Part shown: piece after piece, positions 41,722 through 49,924 of the stretch | Layout: each line of letters begins with the position of its first letter | How positions within the stretch are numbered: position 1 is the stretch's first letter | Assembly: GCA_947453695.1 (NCBI GenBank) | Contig: CANGHW010000021.1 | Span: 1 to 60,225, forward strand | Direction of reading: 5' to 3' | Origin: Opitutia bacterium | GTDB taxonomy: Bacteria; Verrucomicrobiota; Verrucomicrobiia; Opitutales; Opitutaceae | Length of the DNA: 60,225 nucleotides | Notes under the pieces: model-generated | What the model was told of the DNA's origin: nothing | The model's database searches: none | Seen by the model: only the letters and a program-made list of their open reading frames with translations | Translations under genes and position numbers: made by a program

Positions 41722-43362
41722 TCAGGCGCCCCAGAGTTTCTTCTGCAGGTCCGCGAAGCGGCCGACGATCGAGCTCTGGAGCGGATGCTTCCAGCCGCTC
41801 ACGCGCTGGCTGCCGCCGACCCACACTTCGCGGATGGCGCGGGGGTTTGAGGCAAACACGACGGCGCCGAGCAGACCTTCGGGCGACGCGCCGACGATGG
41901 ACGGATCGTAGAGGTTGACGGTAAAGAAATCTGCGGGGCGGCCGACCTCGAGCGAGCCACCGGGTGCGCCGAGGCTGCGGGCGCCGGTGACAGTGGCAGC
42001 CTGGAAAAACAGCGCGGCAAGATCGGCGGGCATTGCGGCGGGACGCTGCCGGTCGGCGCGAAGCTGAAATTCCAGGAGGCGGGCGTCGTCCAGCAGGTTG
42101 ATCTGCAGTTGGCGATCGGTGCCGAGGGCCAGCGCGGCTCCGGCAGCGAGAAATTTCGCGGTGGGAAAAACGCCTTCGCCGCTCGCGATTTCGGATGCGG
42201 GGCTGGCGCAGACCGTCACGCGTGCGGCACCGAGGGCCCGGATATCATCGTCAGAGAGATGTGTGCCGTGTATCGCCGTGAAGCGTTTGTCGAGGAGGCC
42301 GTGATCCGTGAGGAGCGCGGCAGGGGAGCGACCGTATTCGGCGAGGCAAGCGTCGCGCTCGCCGGCCGTTTCGCCGAGGGCGAGGTGAAGGCGGAAACGT
42401 TTCGTGTGCGCGTAGGCGGCGAGCGCCTTGAGTGCATCGAGTGGCACGGCGCCGAGGCTGTGCGGGGCGAGGCCAAGCCACACATCGTCACCGGGAAGAT
42501 TTTTTTCGACGTAGGTCTGGAGCAGATCGGTGGCGCGCGTGAAGGCCTCAACTGAGGCGGACAGCGTGCGCGGCGATGCGGAGCCGACGGGTTGGCCGAA
42601 GCCACTGCGAAACGCGGCGCCGTGCAGAAGGGCGACGCGAATGCCGACATCGCGGGCGGCGCGGAGCACGGCGTGAGTGAGGGCACCGGGTTCGGCGAGC
42701 GGCGTGGCGTCGGCCGAGTGATGCAGGAAATGACACTCACCAACCGTGGTGATACCGGCGAGGAGCATTTCCATGAACGCCTGCTTCGCGGCGTCGTAGA
42801 GATCTTCATCGGTGAGGCGCGCGAGGGCGCGTTCGGTGAGCTCGCGGGTGTTCCCCAACACATCGGCGGCGGCGCGGGCTTTAAGTTCGATCCGACCGCG
42901 GAGCACGCGGTGCCAGGCGTGCGAGTGGGTGTTGACGAGACCGGGGAGCGCGGCCTGGCCGGGTAGCCGTTTCGCCATCTCGAGATCGGCGGGCTCGCGA
43001 GAGAAACGCGAAATGCGACCGGCAGCGTCGGCGAAAAACGCGAGTCCCGTCTCGAATTTTTCACCGGTGAAAACGCAGTCCGGGAGCCAGCCGAGTTCCC
43101 GCGGCGGAGCGGGCGGCTTCGGTGGTGGAGGTGGTTGAGGGGCGGGGGCAGGTGCGGCCGGGCGGGACTGATTTTGGGACTGGCCGGGAGCGCGACCGGG
43201 GCCGCGGCGGGGATCGGAGTTCGACTGCTGCGGGCCGCGGGGACGGGCGGGATCGGGGCCGCGATTCGGACCGGGGCCACGCGAAGGGCCCGGTCCGCGC
43301 GTGGGGCCGGGTTGACGTTGAGGCGAGGACGCGGCGGGGCCGCGACCATCGCGGGAGTTCAT
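41722..43362 (-). CDS. HutF-like amidohydrolase (formimidoylglutamate deiminase-type) with disordered N-terminus
   Basis: A 546-aa cytosolic metal-dependent deaminase. After about 88 residues rich in Pro, Gly, Arg and Gln (repeats of RGPGPS, RGPGPN, RGPDPA, then PPPPPKPPAPP), the amidohydrolase begins at WLPDCVFTGEKF. Metal motifs are NTHSHAWHR, ECHFLHHS, HLALGE and IHGTHLSDDD, with the Asp in ALGTDRQLQINLLDD. The stretch from TAIHGTHLSDDDIRAL to RLLEFQLRADRQR resembles N-formimino-L-glutamate iminohydrolase HutF. No other hut gene is present, so the substrate is open. ATG 43362 is the first Met that keeps the low-complexity leader; no internal start lies close to the domain, which suggests the leader is real. 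Confidence 0.8.
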   Translation of the reverse strand: MNSRDGRGPAASSPQRQPGPTRGPGPSRGPGPNRGPDPARPRGPQQSNSDPRRGPGRAPGQSQNQSRPAAPAPAPQPPPPPKPPAPPRELGWLPDCVFTGEKFETGLAFFADAAGRISRFSREPADLEMAKRLPGQAALPGLVNTHSHAWHRVLRGRIELKARAAADVLGNTRELTERALARLTDEDLYDAAKQAFMEMLLAGITTVGECHFLHHSADATPLAEPGALTHAVLRAARDVGIRVALLHGAAFRSGFGQPVGSASPRTLSASVEAFTRATDLLQTYVEKNLPGDDVWLGLAPHSLGAVPLDALKALAAYAHTKRFRLHLALGETAGERDACLAEYGRSPAALLTDHGLLDKRFTAIHGTHLSDDDIRALGAARVTVCASPASEIASGEGVFPTAKFLAAGAALALGTDRQLQINLLDDARLLEFQLRADRQRPAAMPADLAALFFQAATVTGARSLGAPGGSLEVGRPADFFTVNLYDPSIVGASPEGLLGAVVFASNPRAIREVWVGGSQRVSGWKHPLQSSIVGRFADLQKKLWGA

Positions 43363-43423
43363 CGGGTTTTGCAAGGGGACCAGCACACGCGTGGATGCGG
43401 CGCGGTCAATGCCGCGGGTGAGT

Positions 43424-44434
43424 TCATGCCGCGGCCGCGAGGCGACGCAGCGAGTGCGGCTCGGCGGCGATCGCGACGACGCGCTCATGCAGGCGTGCGT
43501 CGATGTTACGACCGCAGATGGGCACAATCACGGTGCGCGCGGAGATTTTTCCGGCGAGCACAGCGGCAAGCGCCGTGGCCCCGGCGCCCTCGGCCGTCAC
43601 ACCAGCGCGACGCGTGAGCGTGGCAATGGCGGTGGCGATTTCGGCCTCGGTCACCGTCACGACATCGTCGACGAACGGCGCGGCGAGAGCGAAGGTGAGT
43701 GCGCCGACGCGCGAGACCGCCAAGCCGTCGGCGAGAGTGGGGGCGAGTGCGGCGGGCGCGGGGCCGCCGTGGAGGTAGGCGGCGACGAAACCAGCGGCGT
43801 GGGCCGGCTCGACGGCGATGACGCGCACGTCGGGGCGGAGGGCTTTCACGACGGTGACGACACCAGCGAGGAGGCCACCGCCACCGACGGGAACGACGAG
43901 CGTATCGAGGTGCGGCGTCTGTTCGAGGATCTCGAGCGCGAGTGTGCCCTAGCCGGCGATGACGTTGAGATCGTCGAACGGATGGATGGGCGTGGCGCCG
44001 GAGGCCACGGCGAGTGCAACGGCGTGCGATTGCGCGGCCTCAAAGGTTTCACCGTGGAGCACCACGTCGGCGCCAAGGCCGCGGCAGCGCGTGATCTTCA
44101 CAGCAGGCGCGGTGGCGGGCATGACGACAGTGACTCGGACGCCGAGTTGCGCGCCGTGGTAAGCGAGGCCGAGGGCGTGGTTGCCGGCCGAGGCGGCGAC
44201 AACACCGCGGGAGCGCTGCTCGGCGTTGAGACAGAGGAGGGCATGGCGCGCGCCGCGCTCTTTGAAGGAACCCGTGCGCTGGAGGTCGTCGCGTTTCAAC
44301 CAGAGTTCCATGCCGGCAATTTCCGAGAGTGCCGGTGCAATGAGGCACGGCGTGAGTCGAAGCCCGGTCGCGAGGCGACGGCGGGCGGCTTCTACGTCAG
44401 CGAGGCTGAGGGCCGGAGCGGTGGTGGTGTTCAT
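43424..44434 (-). pseudogene. Threonine ammonia-lyase with in-frame amber stop
   Basis: The frame encodes a fold-type II PLP enzyme of threonine dehydratase type: TGSFKERGA (Lys58 binds PLP), SAGNHALG, PFDDLNVIAG, VPVGGGGLLAG and AVEPAHAAG. At 43949-43951 a TAG replaces the Gln that is almost invariant in the family's IAGQGT motif, splitting it into 161 and about 174 residues; a single C-to-T change (CAG to TAG) explains it. Apart from that codon the frame is intact, so this is either a very recent mutation, a sequencing error or readthrough. At about 336 aa there is no C-terminal ACT regulatory domain, so it is the short form. The gene is preceded by a leader-peptide attenuator, which indicates a biosynthetic (isoleucine) role. 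Confidence 0.82.
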
Positions 44435-44440
44435 GGGCGG

Positions 44441-44476
44441 AAAAACAAAAAGCCCTGAGCGGTGATGCTCAGGGCT
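44441..44476 (-). terminator. Attenuator terminator before threonine ammonia-lyase
   Basis: On the - strand, AGCCCTGAGC (44476-44467) pairs perfectly with GCTCAGGGCT (44460-44451) across a 6-nt loop. It is followed by TTTTGTTTTT (44450-44441), a strong intrinsic terminator. It ends 6 nt before the start codon of the downstream gene, and about 30 nt after the leader peptide stop, the position of an ilv-type attenuator. Confidence 0.9.
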
Positions 44477-44505
44477 TCGGAAAGGGAGTGGTTGTTAAAC
44501 TCGTT

Positions 44506-44583
44506 TTATACCGCCACGCGCCGCCGCCCTGATTCGGGAAGAATCATAATAATGACGGCGATAATGACGGAGCGAAGGCTCAT
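44506..44583 (-). CDS. Ile/Val-rich leader peptide (ilvL-like)
   Basis: A 25-codon frame beginning MSLRSVIIAVIIMIL and then PESGRRRVAV. Eight of the ten residues at positions 6-15 are Ile, Val or Leu, and the block is followed by Pro and a basic tail. This resembles the Escherichia coli ilv leader in order (hydrophobic branched-chain run, then Pro, then Gly/Arg). Ribosome stalling at Ile/Val codons would allow an antiterminator to replace the terminator just downstream. The ATG lies at 44583 and no strong Shine-Dalgarno is seen. It is too short to be convincing alone; the evidence is the composition together with the terminator and the downstream threonine ammonia-lyase gene. Confidence 0.75.
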   Translation of the reverse strand: MSLRSVIIAVIIMILPESGRRRVAV

Positions 44584-44690
44584 GCGAGGGGCGGGAAGAG
44601 AACGGGCCGGAGGCGTTTTGTCGAGGGGCGAGTCGGGGTATGACCTTTTTCGGCGAGACACGGGGCCGCGTAAGGCGCAGCGTCGCCGGC

Positions 44691-45683
44691 ATGTCGTTCC
44701 TGCCTCGCATCCGTCTCCTCGCCACCGGCGGCACGATCGCGGGCGCGCAAACCGGCGGGGAGCGCGGCTACAAGGCGGCGGCATTTTCCGTCGAGGCGCT
44801 CGTGGCGGCCGTGCCGCAGCTCGCGTCGCTCGCGCAGATCGAGGTCGAGCAGGTTGCAGCGATCGGTTCGCAGGATATGAACGAAGCCGTGTGGCTAAAA
44901 CTCGCGGCCCGCACGGAGGCGGCGCTCGCCGAGCCCGAGATCGCGGGCGTCGTGATCACGCACGGCACCGACACAATGGAGGAGACGGCATTTTTTCTGA
45001 ATCTCGTCGTGCTCTCTGAGAAACCCGTGGTGCTCGTGGGCGCGATGCGTCCGGCCACCGCGATCAGTGCGGACGGGCCGATGAATCTCTACAACGCCGT
45101 TGCCGTCGCCGCCCAGCCCGCGGCGCGCAAGCGCGGCGTGTTGGTGGTGGCCAACGACGAGATCCATTTCGCCCGGGAGATCGCAAAGACCAACACCACG
45201 CAGGTCGGGACGTTTGCCAGCGGGCACCGCGGACTCGCGGGGCTCGTCAACGCGGGAAGGCTGCACCTCTACGCGCCACCGGTCCGGCGGCACACGGCAC
45301 AGAGCGATTTTGCCCTCGCAGGGCTCGTGGCGTTGCCGCGCGTGGACATTGTTTATTCCCACGCCGGCATGGGACGGGAGTTGATCGACGCGGCGGTGCA
45401 CGCCGGGGCGCGCGGACTCGTGATCGCCGGCGTGGGTGACGGGAACCTCGGGGCCGTGGCGCTTGCGGCGGCGACGGATGCGGCCAAGGCAGGCGTGGCC
45501 ATCGTGCGCAGCTCGCGCACGGGCGGCGGCGTGGTCGAGCGCAACATCGAGATCGATGACGATGCCCTCGACTTCATCGCGGCGGACGAGTTGAACCCGC
45601 AGAAAGCCCGCGTGCTCCTCATGCTCGGCCTCACACGGACGAGCGACCCGCGCGCACTGCAGGAGATGTTTTTCGCGTATTGA
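44691..45683 (+). CDS. L-asparaginase (type II fold, cytosolic)
   Basis: A 330-aa asparaginase. The first signature LLATGGTIAG places the nucleophile Thr at residue 15. The second, VITHGTDTMEETAFFL, carries the Thr-Asp pair, followed by VLVGAMRPATAISADGPMNL, where the usual Lys position is Ala or nearby. GLVIAGVGDGNL and VRSSRTGGG complete the fold. No signal peptide is present with ATG 44691, so it is probably cytoplasmic even though the sequence resembles the type II family. It hydrolyses Asn to Asp and ammonia. It is divergent from the attenuated threonine ammonia-lyase gene and precedes the TRIC gene by 20 bp. Confidence 0.9.
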   Translation: MSFLPRIRLLATGGTIAGAQTGGERGYKAAAFSVEALVAAVPQLASLAQIEVEQVAAIGSQDMNEAVWLKLAARTEAALAEPEIAGVVITHGTDTMEETAFFLNLVVLSEKPVVLVGAMRPATAISADGPMNLYNAVAVAAQPAARKRGVLVVANDEIHFAREIAKTNTTQVGTFASGHRGLAGLVNAGRLHLYAPPVRRHTAQSDFALAGLVALPRVDIVYSHAGMGRELIDAAVHAGARGLVIAGVGDGNLGAVALAAATDAAKAGVAIVRSSRTGGGVVERNIEIDDDALDFIAADELNPQKARVLLMLGLTRTSDPRALQEMFFAY

Positions 45684-45702
45684 GCGCGGAACGATTTTTC
45701 CC

Positions 45703-46359
45703 ATGCACAGCGGGACGTTTCAGCTTCCGGTCTTTTTCGATCTCGCCGCGACGTTTGCGTTTGCGCTCACGGGGGCGCTTGCGGCGATCCGGCGCGGCTA
45801 CGACATCGTAGGCGTGTTCTTCCTCGCGCTGGTATCGAGCATTGGCGGCGGACTCATCCGCGACGGCGTGTTCATCCCGGGCGGCGGGGCGACGCCGCTG
45901 CTCACCGATCCGCGCTACATCGAGCTGATCATCGTAGCGACCATCGTCGGCGCACTCTTCGGCGGGCACGTGAAAAAATTTCACCGGCTAATCGCGGTGA
46001 TCGACGCTCTGGGGCTCGGGGCATACGCGGCATTTGGCACGCAGAAGGCCCTCGTCTCCGGGCTCGCAGTGCCGGCGGCGGTGCTCGTGGGCGTGATCAA
46101 CGCGGCTGGCGGCGGCCTGCTGCGCGACATTATCACGCGCCAAGAGCCACTGGTGTTTAAGCCCGGACAATTTTACGTGCTCACCGCATTGGCGGGCGCT
46201 GTGGTGTTTGTATTTCTCACCGTGACGCTGGAGTTCGAGGCCACCTTGGCGGCGCTAGCCGCGATCATCGCAACCTTTGTGTTTCGAGTGCTCACGATCG
46301 TCTTCAATTGGCGCACCACGCCGCTGGGAGAAGCAGGAGAAGGCGATGTAAAGCCGTAA
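45703..46359 (+). CDS. TRIC/UPF0126 family membrane channel (YadS-like)
   Basis: A 218-aa inner-membrane protein of seven hydrophobic helices built from two inverted repeats. Each repeat carries a glycine-rich loop: SSIGGGLIRDGVF (about 46-58) and NAAGGGLLRDIIT (about 134-146). These GGG-[LI]-[LI]-RD loops define the bacterial TRIC/UPF0126 family. Characterised members are monovalent-cation channels or glycine transporters. The gene follows the asparaginase gene by 20 bp and probably shares its transcript. The physiological substrate is not known here. Confidence 0.88.
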   Translation: MHSGTFQLPVFFDLAATFAFALTGALAAIRRGYDIVGVFFLALVSSIGGGLIRDGVFIPGGGATPLLTDPRYIELIIVATIVGALFGGHVKKFHRLIAVIDALGLGAYAAFGTQKALVSGLAVPAAVLVGVINAAGGGLLRDIITRQEPLVFKPGQFYVLTALAGAVVFVFLTVTLEFEATLAALAAIIATFVFRVLTIVFNWRTTPLGEAGEGDVKP

Positions 46360-46405
46360 TGCAGCCTACTCGATCACACTCGCGGCAGATCAACCGCATC
46401 GGAGC

Positions 46406-47047
46406 TTAGTATTTTACGGCCAACTCGGACTCGTTGTAAGTGAGCGTAAACGTGAAGCGGGAAATCGCTTTCAACCGGAGATAAATCGGTTGTCCTTTGG
46501 CGCGGCCAATGATCACATCACCCTCCTTGTAAGGCGCCTGATTGATGATGAGGTGATCGCGGTTATTTATCTGAATGACGCCAGCGACCTTGAGAGCAGA
46601 AGCGGCCTGTTGCAGCAATTGCATCTCAGGATTTACGGGGGCTGGTGGCGGGCCGGACACAACACCTGGAGCGCCTGGACTGGTAGCGCCCCCCGCAATT
46701 GCTCCTACGGATCCACGGAATGGATTGAAACGCGAATCAACAGCCGGCGGTGTTTCGTTGCGATGGAGAAAAAGGGCCTCGATTCGAGCGCGCACTTGCT
46801 GGAAACGCGGCGACAATGGAGGCGGAGCAACTGACTTGGCCAAAAGCGCAGCAGAGTTTTTGGCGCCCTCTTTTTTCTCGGCAGGAGCAATCGCCGCAGG
46901 AGCGGCTACCGCCGGGGCCAACGGCGCAGCCTGAACAGTCTGAATCTGCGCAGGTTCGGCCTCAGCGGAAGTTGGACGCTGCGCTGCGACCACACCAGTG
47001 ATGGCGGCATATACGAGAAAAGCGACGAGGGAGCGGGTCGCGTTCAT
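46406..47047 (-). CDS. PilP/GspC-like protein of a pilus/secretion subassembly
   Basis: A 213-aa protein with an N-terminal signal or anchor (ATRSLVAFLVYAAITGVVAA), a Pro/Ala-rich linker (residues 30-75), then a small beta domain (SALKVAGVIQINNRDHLIIN, EGDVIIGRAKGQPIYLRLKA, FTLTYNESELAVKY). Order, size and the final position in a pilM-N-O-P-like gene row fit PilP or the HR domain of GspC. The ATG overlaps the upstream stop by ATGA. No secretin gene follows, unlike the classic operon; the next gene is convergent. The assignment rests mainly on synteny. Confidence 0.6.
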   Translation of the reverse strand: MNATRSLVAFLVYAAITGVVAAQRPTSAEAEPAQIQTVQAAPLAPAVAAPAAIAPAEKKEGAKNSAALLAKSVAPPPLSPRFQQVRARIEALFLHRNETPPAVDSRFNPFRGSVGAIAGGATSPGAPGVVSGPPPAPVNPEMQLLQQAASALKVAGVIQINNRDHLIINQAPYKEGDVIIGRAKGQPIYLRLKAISRFTFTLTYNESELAVKY

Positions 47048-47589
47048 TTCTTTCCGAGAAGCTCGAGACTAAGATCCAGGGCGATGCCGTCAGGCCGACG
47101 GGCGACATTGAACGAGGTGATGTTCACGAGCCGAGGACCGGTTTCGAGCGCGAAGAGAAACGCCCAGACCTGTTCATATGAACCCGTGACTTTCAACGTG
47201 TAGGGCACGCGACGATAGAGGCTGCTCGGGTCGGTCGTAGGCGAACTCAGCGGATGAAGTTCGGGGATGCGGGCCTTCGACTGCTCCTCAAACTTGTAGA
47301 AATAGAAGTGGTTTTCGGCGAGGTTGCTCTCAATCACGAGGTTATCCTCGATGCGCCGGGCGGCCTCGCGCACCGCGGCGAGTTCTTCCCGCTGGCTCGT
47401 GCCGCCGACGAGCAGGGTAAACACCCCCTCGCCTTCTTTAGCTCGATCCTGGCGCACCACTTCGAGCTCTTGGTTCTGGCCGGCCAAAAACCACGCGCTG
47501 ACGCCGCTGAGCAACGCCACTACGCTGCAGACCACCGCCAGGGGATAGCGCCGGAAGAGAGCGAGCAGGAATTCGAGCTGGGAATTCAT
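47044..47589 (-). CDS. PilO/GspM-like inner-membrane protein
   Basis: A 181-aa bitopic protein: short cytoplasmic start (MNSQLEFLLALFRRYP), one transmembrane helix at about 17-37, coiled-coil (QELEVVRQDRAKEGEG; AAVREAARRIEDN) and a periplasmic ferredoxin-like domain (YTLKVTGSYEQVWAFLFALE, LVNITSFNVARRPD). The ATGA overlaps on both sides tie it to the PilN- and PilP-like genes. The topology and size match PilO/GspM, which scaffold the inner-membrane platform of type IV pili and type II secretion. Confidence 0.68.
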   Translation of the reverse strand: MNSQLEFLLALFRRYPLAVVCSVVALLSGVSAWFLAGQNQELEVVRQDRAKEGEGVFTLLVGGTSQREELAAVREAARRIEDNLVIESNLAENHFYFYKFEEQSKARIPELHPLSSPTTDPSSLYRRVPYTLKVTGSYEQVWAFLFALETGPRLVNITSFNVARRPDGIALDLSLELLGKK

Positions 47590-48197
47590 GGACGCGCGGC
47601 TTTCAGGCGGAGGGTCAGTTCGTAGTTCAGCGCTTCCTCCGTGTTGGTGCTGCTGCCGCGATCCAGACTGGTGAGCACGATCTCGCGAAAGATCGGGCCG
47701 ATCTTTTCGTCTTTCACCAACTGCTTCGCGTAATTGCCGAGCAGTTGGGTGGCACGTTGCGAATTCTCGCGGACGTTGCCGCGCACAATGATCCCGCTTT
47801 CCGTCCACTCGATCGTGTCGATCATGATTTGCTCGGGACGGGTGCGGCCGAGGTCGGCGAGAAAGCCGGACACAAACAGCGTTGGCTTCACCAGCGCGTA
47901 GGCTTGGTCGATTTTGGCCGACTCCACCGCGTATTCGCGCTGCATGTGTTTGATGTCGGCCACTTCGGCACGGTTGTCCGCGATCTTCTGCTCCCAATCT
48001 CGGATATGAACGCGGTGGAGGAAATTGAGGTAGCCTAACCAACCGGCATAGAGCAGGGCCGCGAGTGCGACGGCGCTGAACGAGGCGTTGATCAGAAAAC
48101 GCGTGCCGACGACGTTATCCTCGGGCAACTCGGCCACGAGGCGCAGGTCCACATGCCAGTGCGACGTCAGTCCGAGCGGATCACGTTCTTTGCTCAT
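47586..48197 (-). CDS. PilN-like inner-membrane protein
   Basis: A 203-aa bitopic protein with a cytoplasmic N-terminus (MSKERDPLGLTSHWHVDLRL, then VAELPEDNVVG, resembling the PilM-binding INLLP-type region), a transmembrane helix at about 40-61 (FLINASFSAVALAALLYAGW), a coiled coil and a periplasmic beta domain ending YELTLRLKAARP. ATG 48197 overlaps the PilM-like gene by 17 bp, and the stop overlaps the PilO-like start by ATGA. It fits PilN, the membrane partner of PilM. Confidence 0.68.
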   Translation of the reverse strand: MSKERDPLGLTSHWHVDLRLVAELPEDNVVGTRFLINASFSAVALAALLYAGWLGYLNFLHRVHIRDWEQKIADNRAEVADIKHMQREYAVESAKIDQAYALVKPTLFVSGFLADLGRTRPEQIMIDTIEWTESGIIVRGNVRENSQRATQLLGNYAKQLVKDEKIGPIFREIVLTSLDRGSSTNTEEALNYELTLRLKAARP

Positions 48198-49239
48198 GGA
48201 CAGGAGAGGGCGCAAGCTGGGCCACGAGGCTCAGCGCTTGAAACCAGGAACGGTTGGGCGTCGCCACGCCTTCGGGAAAACGCAGGCCGACCGTGTTGAC
48301 CCACGCGGCGAGATCGGGCGCAAAAAATGGCAGGTCGACCGCGGCGCAGAGCGCTTCTTCGAGCCAGCCCAGATTGCCCGGAAGATGTGCGCAGTAGAGC
48401 GCTCCGATGGGCTGTCCGGTTTGCATTTCGAAATAGTCGATCGCGGGGCGCAAATGCCGCGTGAGCATGCGCACCAGTCGCCGGCTGTGTGATCGTAGTT
48501 CTTCGCTGGGAGCGAGGAGCGCATCACGCGCCGCGCCGATGCCCGGCGCGGAAATTTCCTTCATGGTGGCTTCCATGATCGAAAGGAGGCCATGCGGCAG
48601 GGTGGCTGGGGTATGGACACCGTCTTTCGCCAAAAAATAAACGCGGGTCTGGCCGAGGCCGATTTCGCAGACCGCCACCGCATTGCCGTAAGCGGTATCT
48701 CGCAGGTGCCGTGTGAGCGCACCTAGCAAGCCCAATGTGCCAATCTCGATCCGGCGCGGGCGGATACGAAGCTTGCGCAGACGATTCTGTAGGTCGCGGA
48801 TGTTAGCCGTCGGCAGGCCGAGCAAAAGTCCCGTGCGCGGCGGTGATGAGGCGGTGATCGGCTCGCCGTCGACAGGATTGAGGGCACTGACAAACCAATC
48901 CTTCACGGACGGGAGTTTGGCGGATTCCGCTAGTAGAGTGGGTAAAAAATTTGGTTCCGCAAAGCGTCGTGTGTTGACGTTCTCACGCTGAAGCACGCGG
49001 TCGACCGGATGAAAACCGCAGTAACCGGTGAGGTAGCCAGGACCACGATCGGGAAACTGATCGCGCAACCAGCGGGAAATTGCGTCGTCATCGACCGCGC
49101 CGGCGAGCTCCGCAAACGCATCCACCACCACCGGCCGTTCATCCAAACGCGCCAACCGGGCAAGTTGCACCCCGTGGTCGTTCTGGTTGAAGAGAACTCC
49201 ACTACGGTTGTTTCGAGTGAACAGGGAAAGGGCCGCCAT
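48181..49239 (-). CDS. PilM-like actin-fold ATPase/assembly protein
   Basis: A 352-aa cytosolic protein with the split actin-like arrangement of PilM/GspL-cyto. A first beta-rich part includes SGVLFNQNDHGVQLARLARL; the middle strands are TGLLLGLPTANIRDLQNRLR and IRPRRIEIGTLGLLGA. AVAVCEIGLGQTRVYFLAKD occupies the place of the second phosphate loop, and IGALYCAHLPGNLGWLEEAL comes near the end. The classic Gly-rich ATP motifs are weak, so ATP binding is doubtful. It heads the M-N-O-P-like row downstream of two prepilin-like genes. Confidence 0.62.
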   Translation of the reverse strand: MAALSLFTRNNRSGVLFNQNDHGVQLARLARLDERPVVVDAFAELAGAVDDDAISRWLRDQFPDRGPGYLTGYCGFHPVDRVLQRENVNTRRFAEPNFLPTLLAESAKLPSVKDWFVSALNPVDGEPITASSPPRTGLLLGLPTANIRDLQNRLRKLRIRPRRIEIGTLGLLGALTRHLRDTAYGNAVAVCEIGLGQTRVYFLAKDGVHTPATLPHGLLSIMEATMKEISAPGIGAARDALLAPSEELRSHSRRLVRMLTRHLRPAIDYFEMQTGQPIGALYCAHLPGNLGWLEEALCAAVDLPFFAPDLAAWVNTVGLRFPEGVATPNRSWFQALSLVAQLAPSPVHEQRT

Positions 49240-49342
49240 GCGGGAAATGACAAATACGGCCACCACTAGGGCGTGACGCCGCGGAAAGTGTCAACCCACC
49301 GGGCGGGCGGAAAACACGGCCTCGCGCACGCGGCACGTAGGT

Positions 49343-49924
49343 TCATTGCAACAGCGCTTTGTTGCGGATCACGATGCGCGCTGAGACGTTGGGATACACT
49401 GCAAGTGTGCCCGTGGAGGACACTCCAACTTGGGAGGTGTAGGAGAACTGAGCGGATTTGATGGAAGAAATACTGGTCGTGGTAGTGCCGGACTCTGAAA
49501 AATAGTTGAAATCGAAAGCAGTGAGTTTCGTCAGCAGGGTCGTCGTGGTGACCACCCCCACCGCGGGAGTGTAAGTCCGCACGAGCGTACCGGTCGCATT
49601 TGCTCCCGTTGTGTAGGTATAGTTTACGACATCGGCGGTGCCCGCCGCGGATTGAACGCGAAAGATAAATTGGGTGTCGCTGGCGGTCACAATCGCCGTG
49701 GCTGAACCCACATCCTTGCCCCAAGTCTCCATTGTCCGCCGATTCCGCACATCCTGCTCCTGCATGTTGACCAGACGCGTCAGGTTACGACCCATGTAAA
49801 CGTAGGCCGAGAACACCGCCGCTACCACGATGAGGGAAAGCGTGGCGGCAATGATTACCTCGGTGAACGTGAAGCCAGCGTCGCGCCGCCGCCTAGGAGC
49901 GCGAGTAGGTGATATAGAGACCAT
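49343..49924 (-). CDS. Prepilin-like protein (GspJ/PilW-like)
   Basis: A 193-aa protein with a type IV prepilin start: a basic leader RRRRDAG followed by cleavage before FTFTEV (Glu5 conserved) and a hydrophobic helix (VIIAATLSLIVVAAVFSAYV). The remainder is beta-rich and Thr/Ser-rich (TYTTGANATGTLV, SVSSTGTL-type strands). No disulfide pair is apparent. It starts at ATG 49924, overlapping the preceding pseudopilin gene by 32 bp. It is probably a minor pilin or pseudopilin that needs a prepilin peptidase encoded elsewhere. Confidence 0.82.
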   Translation of the reverse strand: MVSISPTRAPRRRRDAGFTFTEVIIAATLSLIVVAAVFSAYVYMGRNLTRLVNMQEQDVRNRRTMETWGKDVGSATAIVTASDTQFIFRVQSAAGTADVVNYTYTTGANATGTLVRTYTPAVGVVTTTTLLTKLTAFDFNYFSESGTTTTSISSIKSAQFSYTSQVGVSSTGTLAVYPNVSARIVIRNKALLQ

